A stretch of DNA of 64,000 bases from Orrella sp037026685 (GCF_037026685.1 NZ_JBANET010000002.1:186001-250000); one strand, 5' to 3'. Numbered from the stretch's first letter, positions 1 to 8,523 are shown. The notes: generated by a model not told the origin, from the letters alone. Program-made: numbers and translations.

Positions 1-282
1 CCGGCCTGTGGCGACGTCATGAAGCTGCAGATCCGTGTCAACGACCAGGGCATCATCGAGGACGCGCGCTTCAAGACCTACGGCTGCGGTTCGGCCATCG
101 CCTCCAGTTCCCTGGTCACCGAATGGGTCAAGGGCAAGACGCTGGAGCAGGCCATGGCCATCCGCAATACGCAGATCGCCGAAGAGCTGGCCCTGCCGCC
201 CGTGAAGATCCACTGTTCCATCCTGGCCGAGGACGCCATCAAGGCGGCCGTCAAGGACTACCAGGACAAGCATGCGAGCTGA
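1..282 (+). CDS. iscU: Iron-sulfur cluster scaffold IscU (5' end outside window)
   Basis: IscU is the cytosolic scaffold on which Fe-S clusters are assembled before transfer to apoproteins. The frame is open from base 1, so the N-terminus lies outside the window. All three cluster-ligand cysteine contexts are visible: PACGDV at the window edge, YGCGSA, and HCSIL near the end. The LPPVK motif that the chaperone HscA recognises sits just before HCSIL. It is followed after 3 bases by iscA and then hscB, hscA, fdx and iscX, the standard isc order; iscR and iscS would be expected upstream of the window. Confidence 0.97.
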   Translation, partial: PACGDVMKLQIRVNDQGIIEDARFKTYGCGSAIASSSLVTEWVKGKTLEQAMAIRNTQIAEELALPPVKIHCSILAEDAIKAAVKDYQDKHAS

Positions 283-285
283 GCC

Positions 286-609
286 ATGGCTGTGACCCTT
301 ACCCAACAGGCGGCCGACCACGTGGGCCGCTACCTGCAAAAGCGCGGCAAGGGCCTGGGCCTGCGGCTGGGCGTGCGCACGACCGGGTGTTCGGGGCTGG
401 CCTACAAGCTTGAATACGTCGATGCGCCCGACGAGCATGACCAGGTGTTCGAGAGCTTCGGCATCAAGGTGTTCGTCGATCCCAAGAGCCTGTCCTACCT
501 GGACGGGACCGAACTGGACTACGCCCGCGAGGGGCTGAACGAAGGCTTCAAGTTCAGCAACCCCAACGAGAAGGCGCAGTGCGGCTGCGGCGAATCGTTT
601 ACGGTGTAG
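286..609 (+). CDS. iscA: Iron-sulfur cluster assembly protein IscA
   Basis: A-type carrier that takes Fe or Fe-S clusters from IscU to target proteins. The 107-residue length matches the family. The three invariant cysteines are present: one in TTGCSG in the first third, and two in the C-terminal CGCGES motif. The ATG starts 3 bases after the iscU stop, so the two genes are translationally close. The isc context separates it from the related ErpA and SufA proteins. Confidence 0.96.
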   Translation: MAVTLTQQAADHVGRYLQKRGKGLGLRLGVRTTGCSGLAYKLEYVDAPDEHDQVFESFGIKVFVDPKSLSYLDGTELDYAREGLNEGFKFSNPNEKAQCGCGESFTV

Positions 610-613
610 CCTC

Positions 614-1132
614 TTGGCCGACGACCATTTCAGCCTGTTCGGCCTGCCGGCCCGCTACGCCATCGACCCCGTTCGGCTCGAACAGGCATGGCGCGAAGTC
701 AGCGCGCGCGTGCACCCGGACCGCTACGCCACGGCCAGCGCCGCCGAGAAGCGGGTCGCCATGCAATGGTCGGCGCGCGCCAACGAGGCCTACCGCGTCC
801 TGCGCGACCCCCTGCAGCGCGCCCGCTACCTGTGCGAGACGCGCGGCGTGGACTTGCAGACCGAGAGCAACACGGCCATGGCGCCGGCTTTCCTGATGCA
901 GCAGATGCAATGGCGCGAGGCGCTGGACGAGGCGCGGGACAGCGGCGATGCCGGCGCCCTGCGGGCGCTGCACGAGGACCTGCAAGGCGCCCAGGCGCAG
1001 ATGCAGGCGCAGGTGGCCGAGCTGCTGGATGCGCAGGACGATCCCCGGCAGGCCGGCCAGCGGGTGCGCGAGTGGATGTTCCTCGAGCGCCTAGCCCAGG
1101 AACTGCGCCAGGTCCAGAACCAGAACGCATGA
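614..1132 (+). CDS. hscB: Fe-S co-chaperone HscB (J-domain)
   Basis: Type III J-protein that delivers IscU to HscA and stimulates its ATPase. The J domain is at the N-terminus with the HPD tripeptide at residues 34-36, followed by the C-terminal helical IscU-binding domain. The 172-residue length matches E. coli HscB (171). The start is taken as the TTG at 614, four bases after the iscA stop; it gives the family N-terminus (DHFSLFGLP), and no ATG or GTG lies at the expected place. A rare TTG start may lower its translation relative to iscA. Confidence 0.93.
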   Translation: MADDHFSLFGLPARYAIDPVRLEQAWREVSARVHPDRYATASAAEKRVAMQWSARANEAYRVLRDPLQRARYLCETRGVDLQTESNTAMAPAFLMQQMQWREALDEARDSGDAGALRALHEDLQGAQAQMQAQVAELLDAQDDPRQAGQRVREWMFLERLAQELRQVQNQNA

Positions 1133-1212
1133 TCGACGCGACGGCCCGCCAGCGGCCGCGCTAGCCGCGGAGGCGGCCGGCGCCCGGCAGGCCGTTGCGC
1201 TAGAGGAACTTT

Positions 1213-3084
1213 ATGGCTTTTCTGCAGATTTCCGAACCGGGCGAATCGCCGGCTCCGCACCAGCGCAAGCTTGCCGTGGGCATAGACCTGGGCACCACGC
1301 ATTCGCTGGTGGCGGCCGTGCGCAGCAGCGTGCCCGAAGTCCTGCCCGACGCGCAGGGCAGGGTGCTGCTGCCCTCGGCGGTGCGCTACCTGGCCGACGG
1401 GGACAGCCAGGTCGGCTACGAGGCCCTGCAGGGCCAGGCCGCCGATCCCCTGAACACCATCGTCTCGGCCAAGCGTTTCATGGGACGCTCGGCCCAGGAC
1501 GCCCGCGCCAGCCGCGCTCCCTACGAGTTCGTCGACGGCCCGGGCATGGTCCGCCTGCGTACCGTGCAGGGCGAGAAGAGCCCGGTCGAGGTGGCCGCGC
1601 GCATCCTGGCCGAGTTGCGCGAGCGCGCCGAGGCGACGCTGGGCGACGAACTGGTGGGTGCGGTGATCACGGTGCCGGCGTACTTCGACGATGCCCAGCG
1701 CCAGGCCACGCGCGACGCCGCGCGGCTGGCCGGCCTGAACGTGCTGCGCCTGCTCAACGAGCCTACCGCCGCGGCCCTGGCCTATGGGCTGGACCACGGC
1801 TCCGAGGGCATCTACGCGGTCTACGACCTGGGCGGCGGCACTTTTGATATCTCCATCCTGCGCCTGTCCAAGGGCGTGTTCGAGGTGGCCGCCACGGCCG
1901 GCGACACGGCCCTGGGCGGGGACGATTTCGATGCGGCCATCGTCGATGCCTGGGTCGCCGAACATGCCGGGCTGCAGGACGCCATCGCCGATCCGCACGC
2001 CTACCGCCCGCTGCTGCGCGCCGCCCGCGCCGCCCGCGAGCGGCTTTCGCAAGCGCCGCAGACCGATTACGAAGCCAGCCTGCCCCAGGGAAGGCGCATC
2101 ACCGGCACCTTGACGCGCCAGGCCTTCGAGGCCCTGGCCGAGCCGCTGGTGGCGCGCACGCTGGCCTGCGTAAACCGGACCTTGCGCGATGCCGGGCTGA
2201 CGCCAGCCCAGGTCAAGGGCGTGGTCATGGTGGGCGGGGCGACCCGCATGCCGGTGGTGCAAGCCCGCGTGGGCGAGCTGTTCGGCCAGGCCCCGCTGAC
2301 CGACCTGGATCCCGACCAGGTCGTGGCGCTGGGTGCGGCGGCGCAGGCCAACCTGCTGGCCGGCAACCGGGCGCCCGGCGAGGACTGGCTGCTGCTGGAC
2401 GTGCTGCCGCTGTCGCTGGGACTGGAAACCATGGGCGGGCTGGTCGAGCGCATCGTGCCGCGCAACAGCACCATCCCCGTGGCGCGGGCGCAGGAGTTCA
2501 CCACGTTCAAGGATGGGCAAAGCGCCATGAGCATCCATGTGGTGCAGGGCGAGCGCGAGCTGGTGTCCGATTGCCGCTCGCTGGCGCGCTTCGAGCTGCG
2601 CGGCATCCCGCCCATGGTGGCGGGGGCGGCGCGCATCCGCGTGACCTTCCAGGTCGATGCCGACGGATTGCTGGGGGTGACGGCGCGCGAACAGAGCACC
2701 GGCGTGGAGGCTTCGGTGACCGTCAAGCCTTCGTACGGCCTGAGCGACGAGGAGGTGGCGCGCATGCTGGCCGATAGCGTCAGCCAGGCCGACAGCGACG
2801 CCCGCGCGCGGATGCTGCGCGAGCAGCAGGTCCAGGCCCGGCAGCTGGTGCAGTCGGTGCAGGCCGCGCTGGCCGCCGACGGCGACCTGCTGTCCGAGGC
2901 CGAGCGCCTGCGCGTGGACCAGGCGCTGCAGGCCGCGGCCCAGGCCCAGGACGAGTCGGACGCCGAGCGCGTGCGCGCGCTGGTCAAGGCCTTGTCCGAC
3001 GCCACCGAGGATTTCGCGGCGCGCCGCATGGATCGCAGCATCCGCGCCGCGCTTTCGGGCCGCAAGCTCGACGAACTAGGCTGA
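1213..3084 (+). CDS. hscA: Fe-S chaperone HscA (Hsp70 family)
   Basis: Specialised Hsp70 that uses ATP to help transfer clusters from IscU. The N-terminal ATPase domain carries the phosphate-binding GIDLGTTHS motif near residue 24 and DLGGGTFD near residue 207. The substrate-binding domain and helical lid fill the C-terminal third. The 623-residue length is close to E. coli HscA (616). The position between hscB and fdx distinguishes it from DnaK. The ATG is preceded by a purine-rich GAGGA about six bases upstream. Confidence 0.96.
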   Translation: MAFLQISEPGESPAPHQRKLAVGIDLGTTHSLVAAVRSSVPEVLPDAQGRVLLPSAVRYLADGDSQVGYEALQGQAADPLNTIVSAKRFMGRSAQDARASRAPYEFVDGPGMVRLRTVQGEKSPVEVAARILAELRERAEATLGDELVGAVITVPAYFDDAQRQATRDAARLAGLNVLRLLNEPTAAALAYGLDHGSEGIYAVYDLGGGTFDISILRLSKGVFEVAATAGDTALGGDDFDAAIVDAWVAEHAGLQDAIADPHAYRPLLRAARAARERLSQAPQTDYEASLPQGRRITGTLTRQAFEALAEPLVARTLACVNRTLRDAGLTPAQVKGVVMVGGATRMPVVQARVGELFGQAPLTDLDPDQVVALGAAAQANLLAGNRAPGEDWLLLDVLPLSLGLETMGGLVERIVPRNSTIPVARAQEFTTFKDGQSAMSIHVVQGERELVSDCRSLARFELRGIPPMVAGAARIRVTFQVDADGLLGVTAREQSTGVEASVTVKPSYGLSDEEVARMLADSVSQADSDARARMLREQQVQARQLVQSVQAALAADGDLLSEAERLRVDQALQAAAQAQDESDAERVRALVKALSDATEDFAARRMDRSIRAALSGRKLDELG

Positions 3085-3090
3085 AGAACC

Positions 3091-3432
3091 ATGCCCAAAC
3101 TGACCGTACTGCCCCATCCCGAAATCTGCCCCGAGGGCGCCGTCATCCAGGACGCGCCCAGCGGCGAGTCGATCTGCCGCGTGCTGCTGGATAACCACAT
3201 CGAAATCGAGCATGCCTGTGAGCTGTCCTGCGCCTGCACGACCTGCCACGTGATCGTGCGCGAGGGCTTCTCCTCGCTGGAGGAAGCCAGCGACAGCGAG
3301 GAAGACCTGCTGGACCGCGCGTGGGGGCTCAGTTCGACCTCGCGGCTGTCCTGCCAGGCGCGCATCGCCGACGCCGACCTGACGGTGGAGATACCCAAGT
3401 ACACCATCAACCACGCCAAGGAGAACCACTGA
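3091..3432 (+). CDS. fdx: [2Fe-2S] ferredoxin of the Isc system
   Basis: Adrenodoxin-type ferredoxin that supplies electrons for cluster assembly. The cluster ligands are Cys43, Cys49 and Cys52 in the CELSCACTTC block and Cys88 in RLSCQA, the spacing of isc ferredoxins. The extra cysteine inside the first block is also typical. The length is 113 residues. It begins 6 bases after hscA, and its stop codon overlaps the iscX start by one base (TGATG), so the two are probably translationally coupled. Confidence 0.96.
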   Translation: MPKLTVLPHPEICPEGAVIQDAPSGESICRVLLDNHIEIEHACELSCACTTCHVIVREGFSSLEEASDSEEDLLDRAWGLSSTSRLSCQARIADADLTVEIPKYTINHAKENH

Positions 3433-3626
3433 TGAAGTGGACCGACACCTATGCGATCGCGCAGGCCCTGGCCGAGGCGCATCCGGACGCGGACCCGGCG
3501 CAGGTGCGCTTTACCGACCTGCGCGCCTGGGTGCTGGCCTTGCCGGGCTTTTCGGACGATCCGGCGCGCTGCGGCGAGAAAATCCTGGAAGCCATCCAGA
3601 TGGCCTGGATCGACGAGGCGGACTGA
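3432..3626 (+). CDS. iscX: IscX (YfhJ) acidic Isc accessory protein
   Basis: Small acidic protein that binds IscS and iron and modulates Fe-S assembly; always the last isc gene when present. The 64-residue product begins MKWTDTYAIA, and the acidic patches and C-terminal AWIDEAD fit the family. The true start is the ATG at 3432, overlapping the fdx stop. Longer in-frame starts would lie inside fdx and are rejected. Confidence 0.93.
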   Translation: MKWTDTYAIAQALAEAHPDADPAQVRFTDLRAWVLALPGFSDDPARCGEKILEAIQMAWIDEAD

Positions 3627-3674
3627 GCGGGCCGCGCCCGCAGGCGGTAGGCGGCTAATGCCACCGCGGCCCGC
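3627..3674 (+). terminator. Inverted repeat after the isc operon, possible terminator
   Basis: GCGGGCCGC (3627-3635) and GCGGCCCGC (3666-3674) are perfect complements 30 bases apart, immediately after the iscX stop. No T-run follows, so it is at best a factor-dependent terminator or an RNA-stabilising hairpin. Confidence 0.35.
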
Positions 3675-3728
3675 ACGCACGGTATCATCGGGGCCTGCTT
3701 CCTTCCTGCCACCGACTACCGTGCGCCC

Positions 3729-4622
3729 ATGACGACTCCTGCCTTGCGCTTTGGCCTGGCCGCCAACCGGCTGCATCACGAAACGCCCGACGCGGCCCTG
3801 TTCAAGTGGCTGCGTGCCTGTTCCGACACCATCCGCCAGCTGGGCATCCAGCTGCATACGGTGGGCCGCACCCATGACGCCATCGAGCGCGAGGGCATGC
3901 TGTCGGGCTACCCCGGCCTGATCCGCTATCCCTACGGCCGCGAAGGCGGGCTGATGAAGCTGGTCGCGCGGGTCACGCAAGGGCGCGAGGGCGTGGCGCC
4001 TTTCGACGGCGCCATCTACCTGATCGATCCGGTCGATCCTTCCTCGATATTTCCCGAGGCGCTGGCGCTCAAGCGCCAGTGCATCACGCACGGACGGCCT
4101 TTCATCTCCACGCTTGCCGGGGCCATCGAATGGATGGCGGTCGAGCGCATCCACGCGGGCCTGCCGCCCAGGGGGGCCGAGCAGGGCCTGTTCGATTTTT
4201 CCGGCCAGACACTGGCCTTGATCGCGCACGATGCCCTGAAGGCGCAGATGGTCGATTTCGCCGCCGATCATTTCGACCTGCTGTGCCGCTTCGAGCGGCG
4301 CGTGGCCACGGGCACCACCGGCGGCCTGCTCAACGACCTGGCCTGGTCGCGCGGCTGGCCGCGCGAGCGGCCCTGGGTGCAGCGCTACCTGAGCGGCCCG
4401 CTGGGCGGCGATGCGCAGATCGCCGAGCTGGTGCTCGAGCGGCAATGCCAGCGCGTCATCTTCTTCGAGGATCCGCACGTGGCGCGCCAGCACGAGGCCG
4501 ACATCCAGTTGCTCGAACGGGCGGTGCGGGTGGTGACCGAGACCGCCACTTGCGCCACGTCGGTGGACGTGGCGCGGCGCTGGGCGCAGGCGGTGCAGAA
4601 GCATTCTTGCGCGCCGCGATGA
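3729..4622 (+). CDS. Tandem methylglyoxal-synthase-like protein
   Basis: Methylglyoxal synthase converts dihydroxyacetone phosphate to methylglyoxal and phosphate. The C-terminal half (about residues 160-290 of 297) carries the family active-site landmarks: IAHD with His167-Asp168, GTTGG at 195-199, GPLGGD ending in Asp228, and His255/Asp258 in QHEAD. The N-terminal half (about 6-140) appears to be a second, degenerate copy. It shows GREGGLMKL where the active copy has GPLGGDAQI, and AIYLIDPVDP where it has VIFFEDPHVA, and it lacks the HD and GTTG residues. E. coli MgsA has one domain of about 150 residues. Only the C-terminal domain is likely to be catalytic. The gene overlaps the next one by ATGA. 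Confidence 0.8.
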   Translation: MTTPALRFGLAANRLHHETPDAALFKWLRACSDTIRQLGIQLHTVGRTHDAIEREGMLSGYPGLIRYPYGREGGLMKLVARVTQGREGVAPFDGAIYLIDPVDPSSIFPEALALKRQCITHGRPFISTLAGAIEWMAVERIHAGLPPRGAEQGLFDFSGQTLALIAHDALKAQMVDFAADHFDLLCRFERRVATGTTGGLLNDLAWSRGWPRERPWVQRYLSGPLGGDAQIAELVLERQCQRVIFFEDPHVARQHEADIQLLERAVRVVTETATCATSVDVARRWAQAVQKHSCAPR

Positions 4623-5173
4623 GCGCCCGGACCCTGTACTGGCGCCGGCTGGATACCGAGGGCCTGGAGCGGGTGACGATCGCCTGCGATGGCGACGCGC
4701 TGCATGTCCAGGCCAGCATCATTGCGATCGAGGACGGGGGGTTCCAGCTGGACCATCAATGGGTGCTGTCACCCGACTGGTCGGTGCGCAGCCTGTCCGC
4801 CACGCGATGGGGCGGCAAGGGCCAGGCGTCGCTGCGCGTGCAAAGAACCGACGCGGGCTGGTCGGTCGATGGCCAGCCGCGGCCCGACCTGGACGGCGCC
4901 GAGCAGGTCGATTTGTCCGCGACGCCCTTGTGCAATACCTTTGCGCTGCGCCCGCTGATGCGCAGCGGCGAGCGCACGCGGGAGCTTGACGTGGCCTACG
5001 TCGATGCGGCCACGCTGCAGGTCACCCGCTCGCGCCAGGCCTATGACCGCCTGGACGACGGGCGTTTCCGCTATCGCGACCTGGGATTGTTCGCCGGCTT
5101 CCAGGCCGTCCTGCAAGTCCAGGACGAGGGCCTGGTCCGGCGTTACGAAGGCCTGTTCGAACAGGTGCTGTAG
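4619..5173 (+). CDS. DUF1089 / putative glycolipid-binding family protein
   Basis: A 184-residue protein with no signal peptide or membrane segment. The N-terminal YWRRLDTEGLE and the central LPLM-like block (TFALRPLMR) with a C-terminal Y-x-RLDDGRFRYRDL resemble the DUF1089 / putative glycolipid-binding family, whose biochemical role is not established. The ATG at 4619 overlaps the stop of the methylglyoxal-synthase-like gene (ATGA), so the two are probably co-translated. Function is unknown. Confidence 0.65.
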   Translation: MSARTLYWRRLDTEGLERVTIACDGDALHVQASIIAIEDGGFQLDHQWVLSPDWSVRSLSATRWGGKGQASLRVQRTDAGWSVDGQPRPDLDGAEQVDLSATPLCNTFALRPLMRSGERTRELDVAYVDAATLQVTRSRQAYDRLDDGRFRYRDLGLFAGFQAVLQVQDEGLVRRYEGLFEQVL

Positions 5174-5196
5174 CAGGCCGGCCAGGCGCTCCCGCT

Positions 5197-6189
5197 TCAT
5201 TCGACCTTGATGCCGGCCTCCTGGATCACGCGGGTCCACTTGGGCACTTCGGCTGCGACCAGCTCGAAAAAGGCCTCGGGCGTGCTGGCCACGACCTCGA
5301 CGCCCTGGTCGCCGAACAGCTTGACCACGTCGGGCTGCCTGATCAGGCGCGCGATCTCGGCATTGAGCTTTTGCACCACGGGCGGCGGCGTCTTGCCCGG
5401 CGCCTGGATGCCGAACCAGACGTTCACCTCGTAGCCCGGCACCCCGGCCTCGGCCACGGTGGGCAGGTCGGGGAACAGCGGCGTGCGCCTGGACCCCGTG
5501 ACCGCCAGGGCCTTGAGCTTGCCGCCCTTGATGTGCTGGCTCAGGTTGGGGATGTTGTCGAACAGCGCGTCGATCTCGCCGCCCAGCATGGCCACCACCG
5601 CCGGCGCGCTGCCCTTGTAGGGTACGTGCGTCATCTCGGTGCCCGTCATCTGCATGAACAGCTCCATGGACAGGTGGTTGGAAGAGCCCGAGCCGGTCGA
5701 GCCGTAGTTGAGCTTGCCAGGATGCTTCTTGGCATAGTCGATGAACGCCTGCACGCTGTCGATGCCCAGGCTTTCGCGCACCACCAGGATGTTCTGCGTG
5801 CTGCCGGCCCAGATCACCGGCGCGAAATCCTTGAGCGCGTCGTAGTTGAGCTTGCCGCCGTACAGCCCCGGCAGGGCGGAAAAGGGCAGCGGCGTGATCA
5901 GCAGGGTATGGCCGTCGGGCTGCGCGGCAGCCACCAGGTTGTTGCCGATCAGGGTGTTGCCGCCGGGGCGGTTGTCCACCACCGCGGAAATCTTCCAGCT
6001 TTTGGACAACCGGTCCGAGACGGTGCGCGCCAGTGTGTCGTTAAAGCCTCCCGGCGGATAGGGCACCACGAAGGTGATGGGCTTGCTGCCCGGGAAATCG
6101 GCCGCCGGGGCCTGGGCCTGCGCGGCGTTCGCCGCCAGCAGGGCCACGCCCGCCGCGGCCAGGGTGCTTGCCAGTTTGTGCCATGCCAT
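5197..6189 (-). CDS. Bug/TctC-family periplasmic binding protein
   Basis: Extracytoplasmic solute receptor of the Bug (Bordetella uptake gene) family, binding small carboxylates or similar ligands in the periplasm. A signal peptide is clear (hydrophobic stretch followed by ANAAQAQA). The mature protein begins with the family hallmark ITFVVPYPPGG, and a VPYKG motif follows in mid-protein. The length is 330 residues. No TctA/TctB membrane genes are adjacent, as is common for orphan Bug proteins. It lies directly downstream of an enolase-superfamily enzyme and a 2-hydroxyacid dehydrogenase, so the ligand is probably the sugar acid or hydroxyacid they process (inference). Confidence 0.93.
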   Translation of the reverse strand: MAWHKLASTLAAAGVALLAANAAQAQAPAADFPGSKPITFVVPYPPGGFNDTLARTVSDRLSKSWKISAVVDNRPGGNTLIGNNLVAAAQPDGHTLLITPLPFSALPGLYGGKLNYDALKDFAPVIWAGSTQNILVVRESLGIDSVQAFIDYAKKHPGKLNYGSTGSGSSNHLSMELFMQMTGTEMTHVPYKGSAPAVVAMLGGEIDALFDNIPNLSQHIKGGKLKALAVTGSRRTPLFPDLPTVAEAGVPGYEVNVWFGIQAPGKTPPPVVQKLNAEIARLIRQPDVVKLFGDQGVEVVASTPEAFFELVAAEVPKWTRVIQEAGIKVE

Positions 6190-6263
6190 CGCTTGTCTCC
6201 TTTGGGCCTGGAGGCCCTTTTTGCTTGTTCGGATGCGTGCAGGGCGCGCGCCCTGGCCTGACT

Positions 6264-7412
6264 TCAGAACTTCACGACATAGCCCGGCCCGTCGATGGCC
6301 GGGTATTGCTTGAAAAGGTCCTCGTCGATCTCCAGGCCGATGCCGGGTGCATCGGGCGCCTGTACGCAGCCGTCCTGGCCGACCTGGAAGGTGCTGCCGA
6401 ACATGTCGCGGAAGGGATTGAAGTGCGAGACGCAGGCTTCGAAGTAGCCGGCGTTGTCGATGGCCGACAGGAAATGCAGCGTGGCCGCATGGTTCAGGCC
6501 GGTGGCCGAGCTGTGGGCGTTGAGCGGGATGCGCCAGGCCGAGGCGATGGCGGCGATGCGCAGGGCCTCGGTGATGCCGCCGGTCTTGGACAGGTCGGGC
6601 TGCCACACGCCCACGGCCCCGGCTTCCAGCATTTGCGCGAATTCGTAGCGGGTGTAGTGGTTCTCGCCGGCGGCCAGCGGCACCAGCGGCGTGATGCGCG
6701 CGGCCTCGCGGTACGAGGCGAAGTCGTTGCAGGGAAAAGGCTCCTCCAGCCAGCCGGCCTGGATCTCGGCCAGCACCGGCATGACGCGCCGCACGTCGGC
6801 CAGCGTATAGGCCGTATTGGCGTCGGTCAGGATGTCCACATCGGGCCCCAGTGCCTGGCGCACCGCCCGCACCCGCGCGATGTCCTGGGCCACGGTATCG
6901 CCCAGGCGCAGCTTGACGGCCCTGTAGCCCTGAGAGACGTATTGCCGGGCTTCCTCGGCCAGCGACTCGGCGGGCTGGTAGCCCAGGGCGATGCCGCCGG
7001 CGTAGGCGGGGATGCGCCGGCGGCTGCCGCCCAGCAGCTTGTACAGCGGCATGCCGGCGGCCTTGCCGCGGATGTCCCACAAGGCCATGTCTATGCCCGA
7101 GACCGCCAGCGCCGCCCCGGCGCCCAGGCCGTGGCTGGCCAGCTGCATGCGGTGCACCCGCTGCCAGGCGCCCACGCAATCGGTCGCTTCCATGCCTTCG
7201 AGCAGCGGCGCCAGGGTGCCCTGGATCAGCGCGACGATGGCCTTGGGGCTGCGTCCCGGGTGGGCTTCGCCGTAGCCGGTGATGCCTTCGTCGGTTTCCA
7301 CCTTGACGACGATAGCGTCGCGCTTGAGCGTGCTGCCCACGCCCATGACCACCGTCTTGCCTTCGGGCAGCCGGTAGGACAGGGCGATGGCGGTGATGCG
7401 GGTGATTTTCAT
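6264..7412 (-). CDS. Mandelate racemase / muconate lactonizing enzyme family protein
   Basis: Enolase-superfamily enzyme that abstracts a proton alpha to a carboxylate; members are racemases, sugar-acid dehydratases or cycloisomerases. The 382-residue protein shows a K-x-R in AVKLRLGD, metal ligands in DANTAY, EEPFPC and GENHYT, and an Asp-His pair in WQPDLSKTGG and NAHSSATG. That pattern is the mandelate racemase subgroup rather than the muconate cycloisomerase one. A GGAG precedes the ATG. It sits between a dehydrogenase and a Bug receptor on the same strand. Substrate cannot be fixed from sequence. Confidence 0.9.
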   Translation of the reverse strand: MKITRITAIALSYRLPEGKTVVMGVGSTLKRDAIVVKVETDEGITGYGEAHPGRSPKAIVALIQGTLAPLLEGMEATDCVGAWQRVHRMQLASHGLGAGAALAVSGIDMALWDIRGKAAGMPLYKLLGGSRRRIPAYAGGIALGYQPAESLAEEARQYVSQGYRAVKLRLGDTVAQDIARVRAVRQALGPDVDILTDANTAYTLADVRRVMPVLAEIQAGWLEEPFPCNDFASYREAARITPLVPLAAGENHYTRYEFAQMLEAGAVGVWQPDLSKTGGITEALRIAAIASAWRIPLNAHSSATGLNHAATLHFLSAIDNAGYFEACVSHFNPFRDMFGSTFQVGQDGCVQAPDAPGIGLEIDEDLFKQYPAIDGPGYVVKF

Positions 7413-7472
7413 GCTGTCTCCTGGGTTGGGTCTTTTTGCTTTCGGTTCTTCCCGCCGGCCCGCGTCATCGAT

Positions 7473-8435
7473 TCATCCGAACACCTCGGGATTGACGACG
7501 TTGTGCGGGCGTTCGCCGGCGACCAGGGCGAGCGCGGTCCGCACGGCCATCATTCCCATGGCCGCCTCGGATTCGCGCGTCACGCCCGCCAGGTGCGGCG
7601 TGAAGATGACGTTGGGCAGGCCGCGCAGGGGGCTGTCGGCCGGCAGCGGCTGGTGCGCAAAGACGTCCAGCACCGCGCCGCCCAGCCGTCCGCTGGACAG
7701 CGCCTGGGCCAGCGCCGCCTCGTCGACGACCGCGCCGCGCGCCACGTTGATCAGCAAGGGGCGGCGCGTGGCGCAGGCCAGCGCCTTGGCATCGACGAGA
7801 TTGCGCGTGGCCTCGGTCAAGGGGCAGGCCAGCACGATGAAGTCGCTTTGCGCGAACAGCCCCGCCAGCGTCATGGCCTGCACGCTGTGCGGCAGCTTGC
7901 CCGGGCTGCGCGTGTGGGCGGCCACCCGCATGTCCAGGCCCAGCCGGGCCTTTTGCGCGACCCGCTCGCCGATGGCGCCGTAGCCGACGATGCCCACCGT
8001 CTTGCCGGCCAGTTCGAAGGTCTCCTGGCCGGCGCGCGAACGGGCCTCCCAGTTGCCTTCCCGCACCTGGCGGTCGTAGCGGTGCAGCCCGCGCGCATGG
8101 GCCAGCATGGCGGCCACGGCGTACTCGGCCACGGAGTTCGCATTGACCAGGGGGGTGCGGGCCACGGGAATGCCACGGCGGGTGGCCTGGGCCACGGGGA
8201 TGAAGTCCAGGCCCACCCCGTGGCGCACGATGGCCTTGAGCGTGTGGGGCGAGTGGAGCAGGGTGTCGGGCAGCTTGCGCCGCACGATGAGCGCGTCGGC
8301 GCCGTCGATGTGCGCGCGCAGCCACGTTTCGGCGGCGGCCGCGTCGAGGCCGCGCGGGATGGTCTGCACCTGGGCATGCCGGGCCAGCTCGGCGTGGGCC
8401 TCGGCGTGGATGGGATCGGTCAGCAGCAGTTTCAT
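7473..8435 (-). CDS. D-isomer-specific 2-hydroxyacid dehydrogenase
   Basis: NAD(P)-dependent oxidoreductase interconverting 2-oxoacids and D-2-hydroxyacids. The 320-residue protein has the nucleotide-binding GIVGYGAIGE motif near residue 150, followed by the family NVARGAVVDE (catalytic Arg) and the FTPHLAG histidine. It is the first gene of a minus-strand set followed by the enolase-superfamily enzyme and Bug receptor. A palindrome lies about 30 bases upstream of its start. Glycerate, glyoxylate/hydroxypyruvate or phosphoglycerate-type substrates are all possible. Confidence 0.9.
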   Translation of the reverse strand: MKLLLTDPIHAEAHAELARHAQVQTIPRGLDAAAAETWLRAHIDGADALIVRRKLPDTLLHSPHTLKAIVRHGVGLDFIPVAQATRRGIPVARTPLVNANSVAEYAVAAMLAHARGLHRYDRQVREGNWEARSRAGQETFELAGKTVGIVGYGAIGERVAQKARLGLDMRVAAHTRSPGKLPHSVQAMTLAGLFAQSDFIVLACPLTEATRNLVDAKALACATRRPLLINVARGAVVDEAALAQALSSGRLGGAVLDVFAHQPLPADSPLRGLPNVIFTPHLAGVTRESEAAMGMMAVRTALALVAGERPHNVVNPEVFG

Positions 8436-8465
8436 GGCCCGGCCGTGGCGGCGGCTTTGTTGTTG

Positions 8466-8485
8466 TAATACCTATTTGTATTACG
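8466..8485. promoter_or_regulatory. Palindromic operator candidate upstream of hydroxyacid dehydrogenase
   Basis: GTAATAC (8466-8472) and GTATTAC (8479-8485) form a perfect 7-bp inverted repeat around six bases, in an AT-rich island of very GC-rich DNA. It ends 30 bases before the start of the minus-strand catabolic operon. The form suits a dimeric repressor such as a GntR-type protein, but no candidate regulator gene is adjacent. Confidence 0.55.
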
Positions 8486-8523
8486 AATCTGCCGCGTGTG
8501 CGGCATTCCGCCCTCAGGGATTA

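Noticed and set aside
2067..4604. 845-codon minus-strand frame across hscA, fdx, iscX and the MGS-like gene
   Set aside because: Opposite several well-supported genes, with repetitive Ser/Arg/Ala composition; a GC shadow.
6168..8468. 766-codon plus-strand frame opposite the enolase and dehydrogenase genes
   Set aside because: His/Gly/Arg-rich antisense frame without family similarity; the minus-strand genes are clear.
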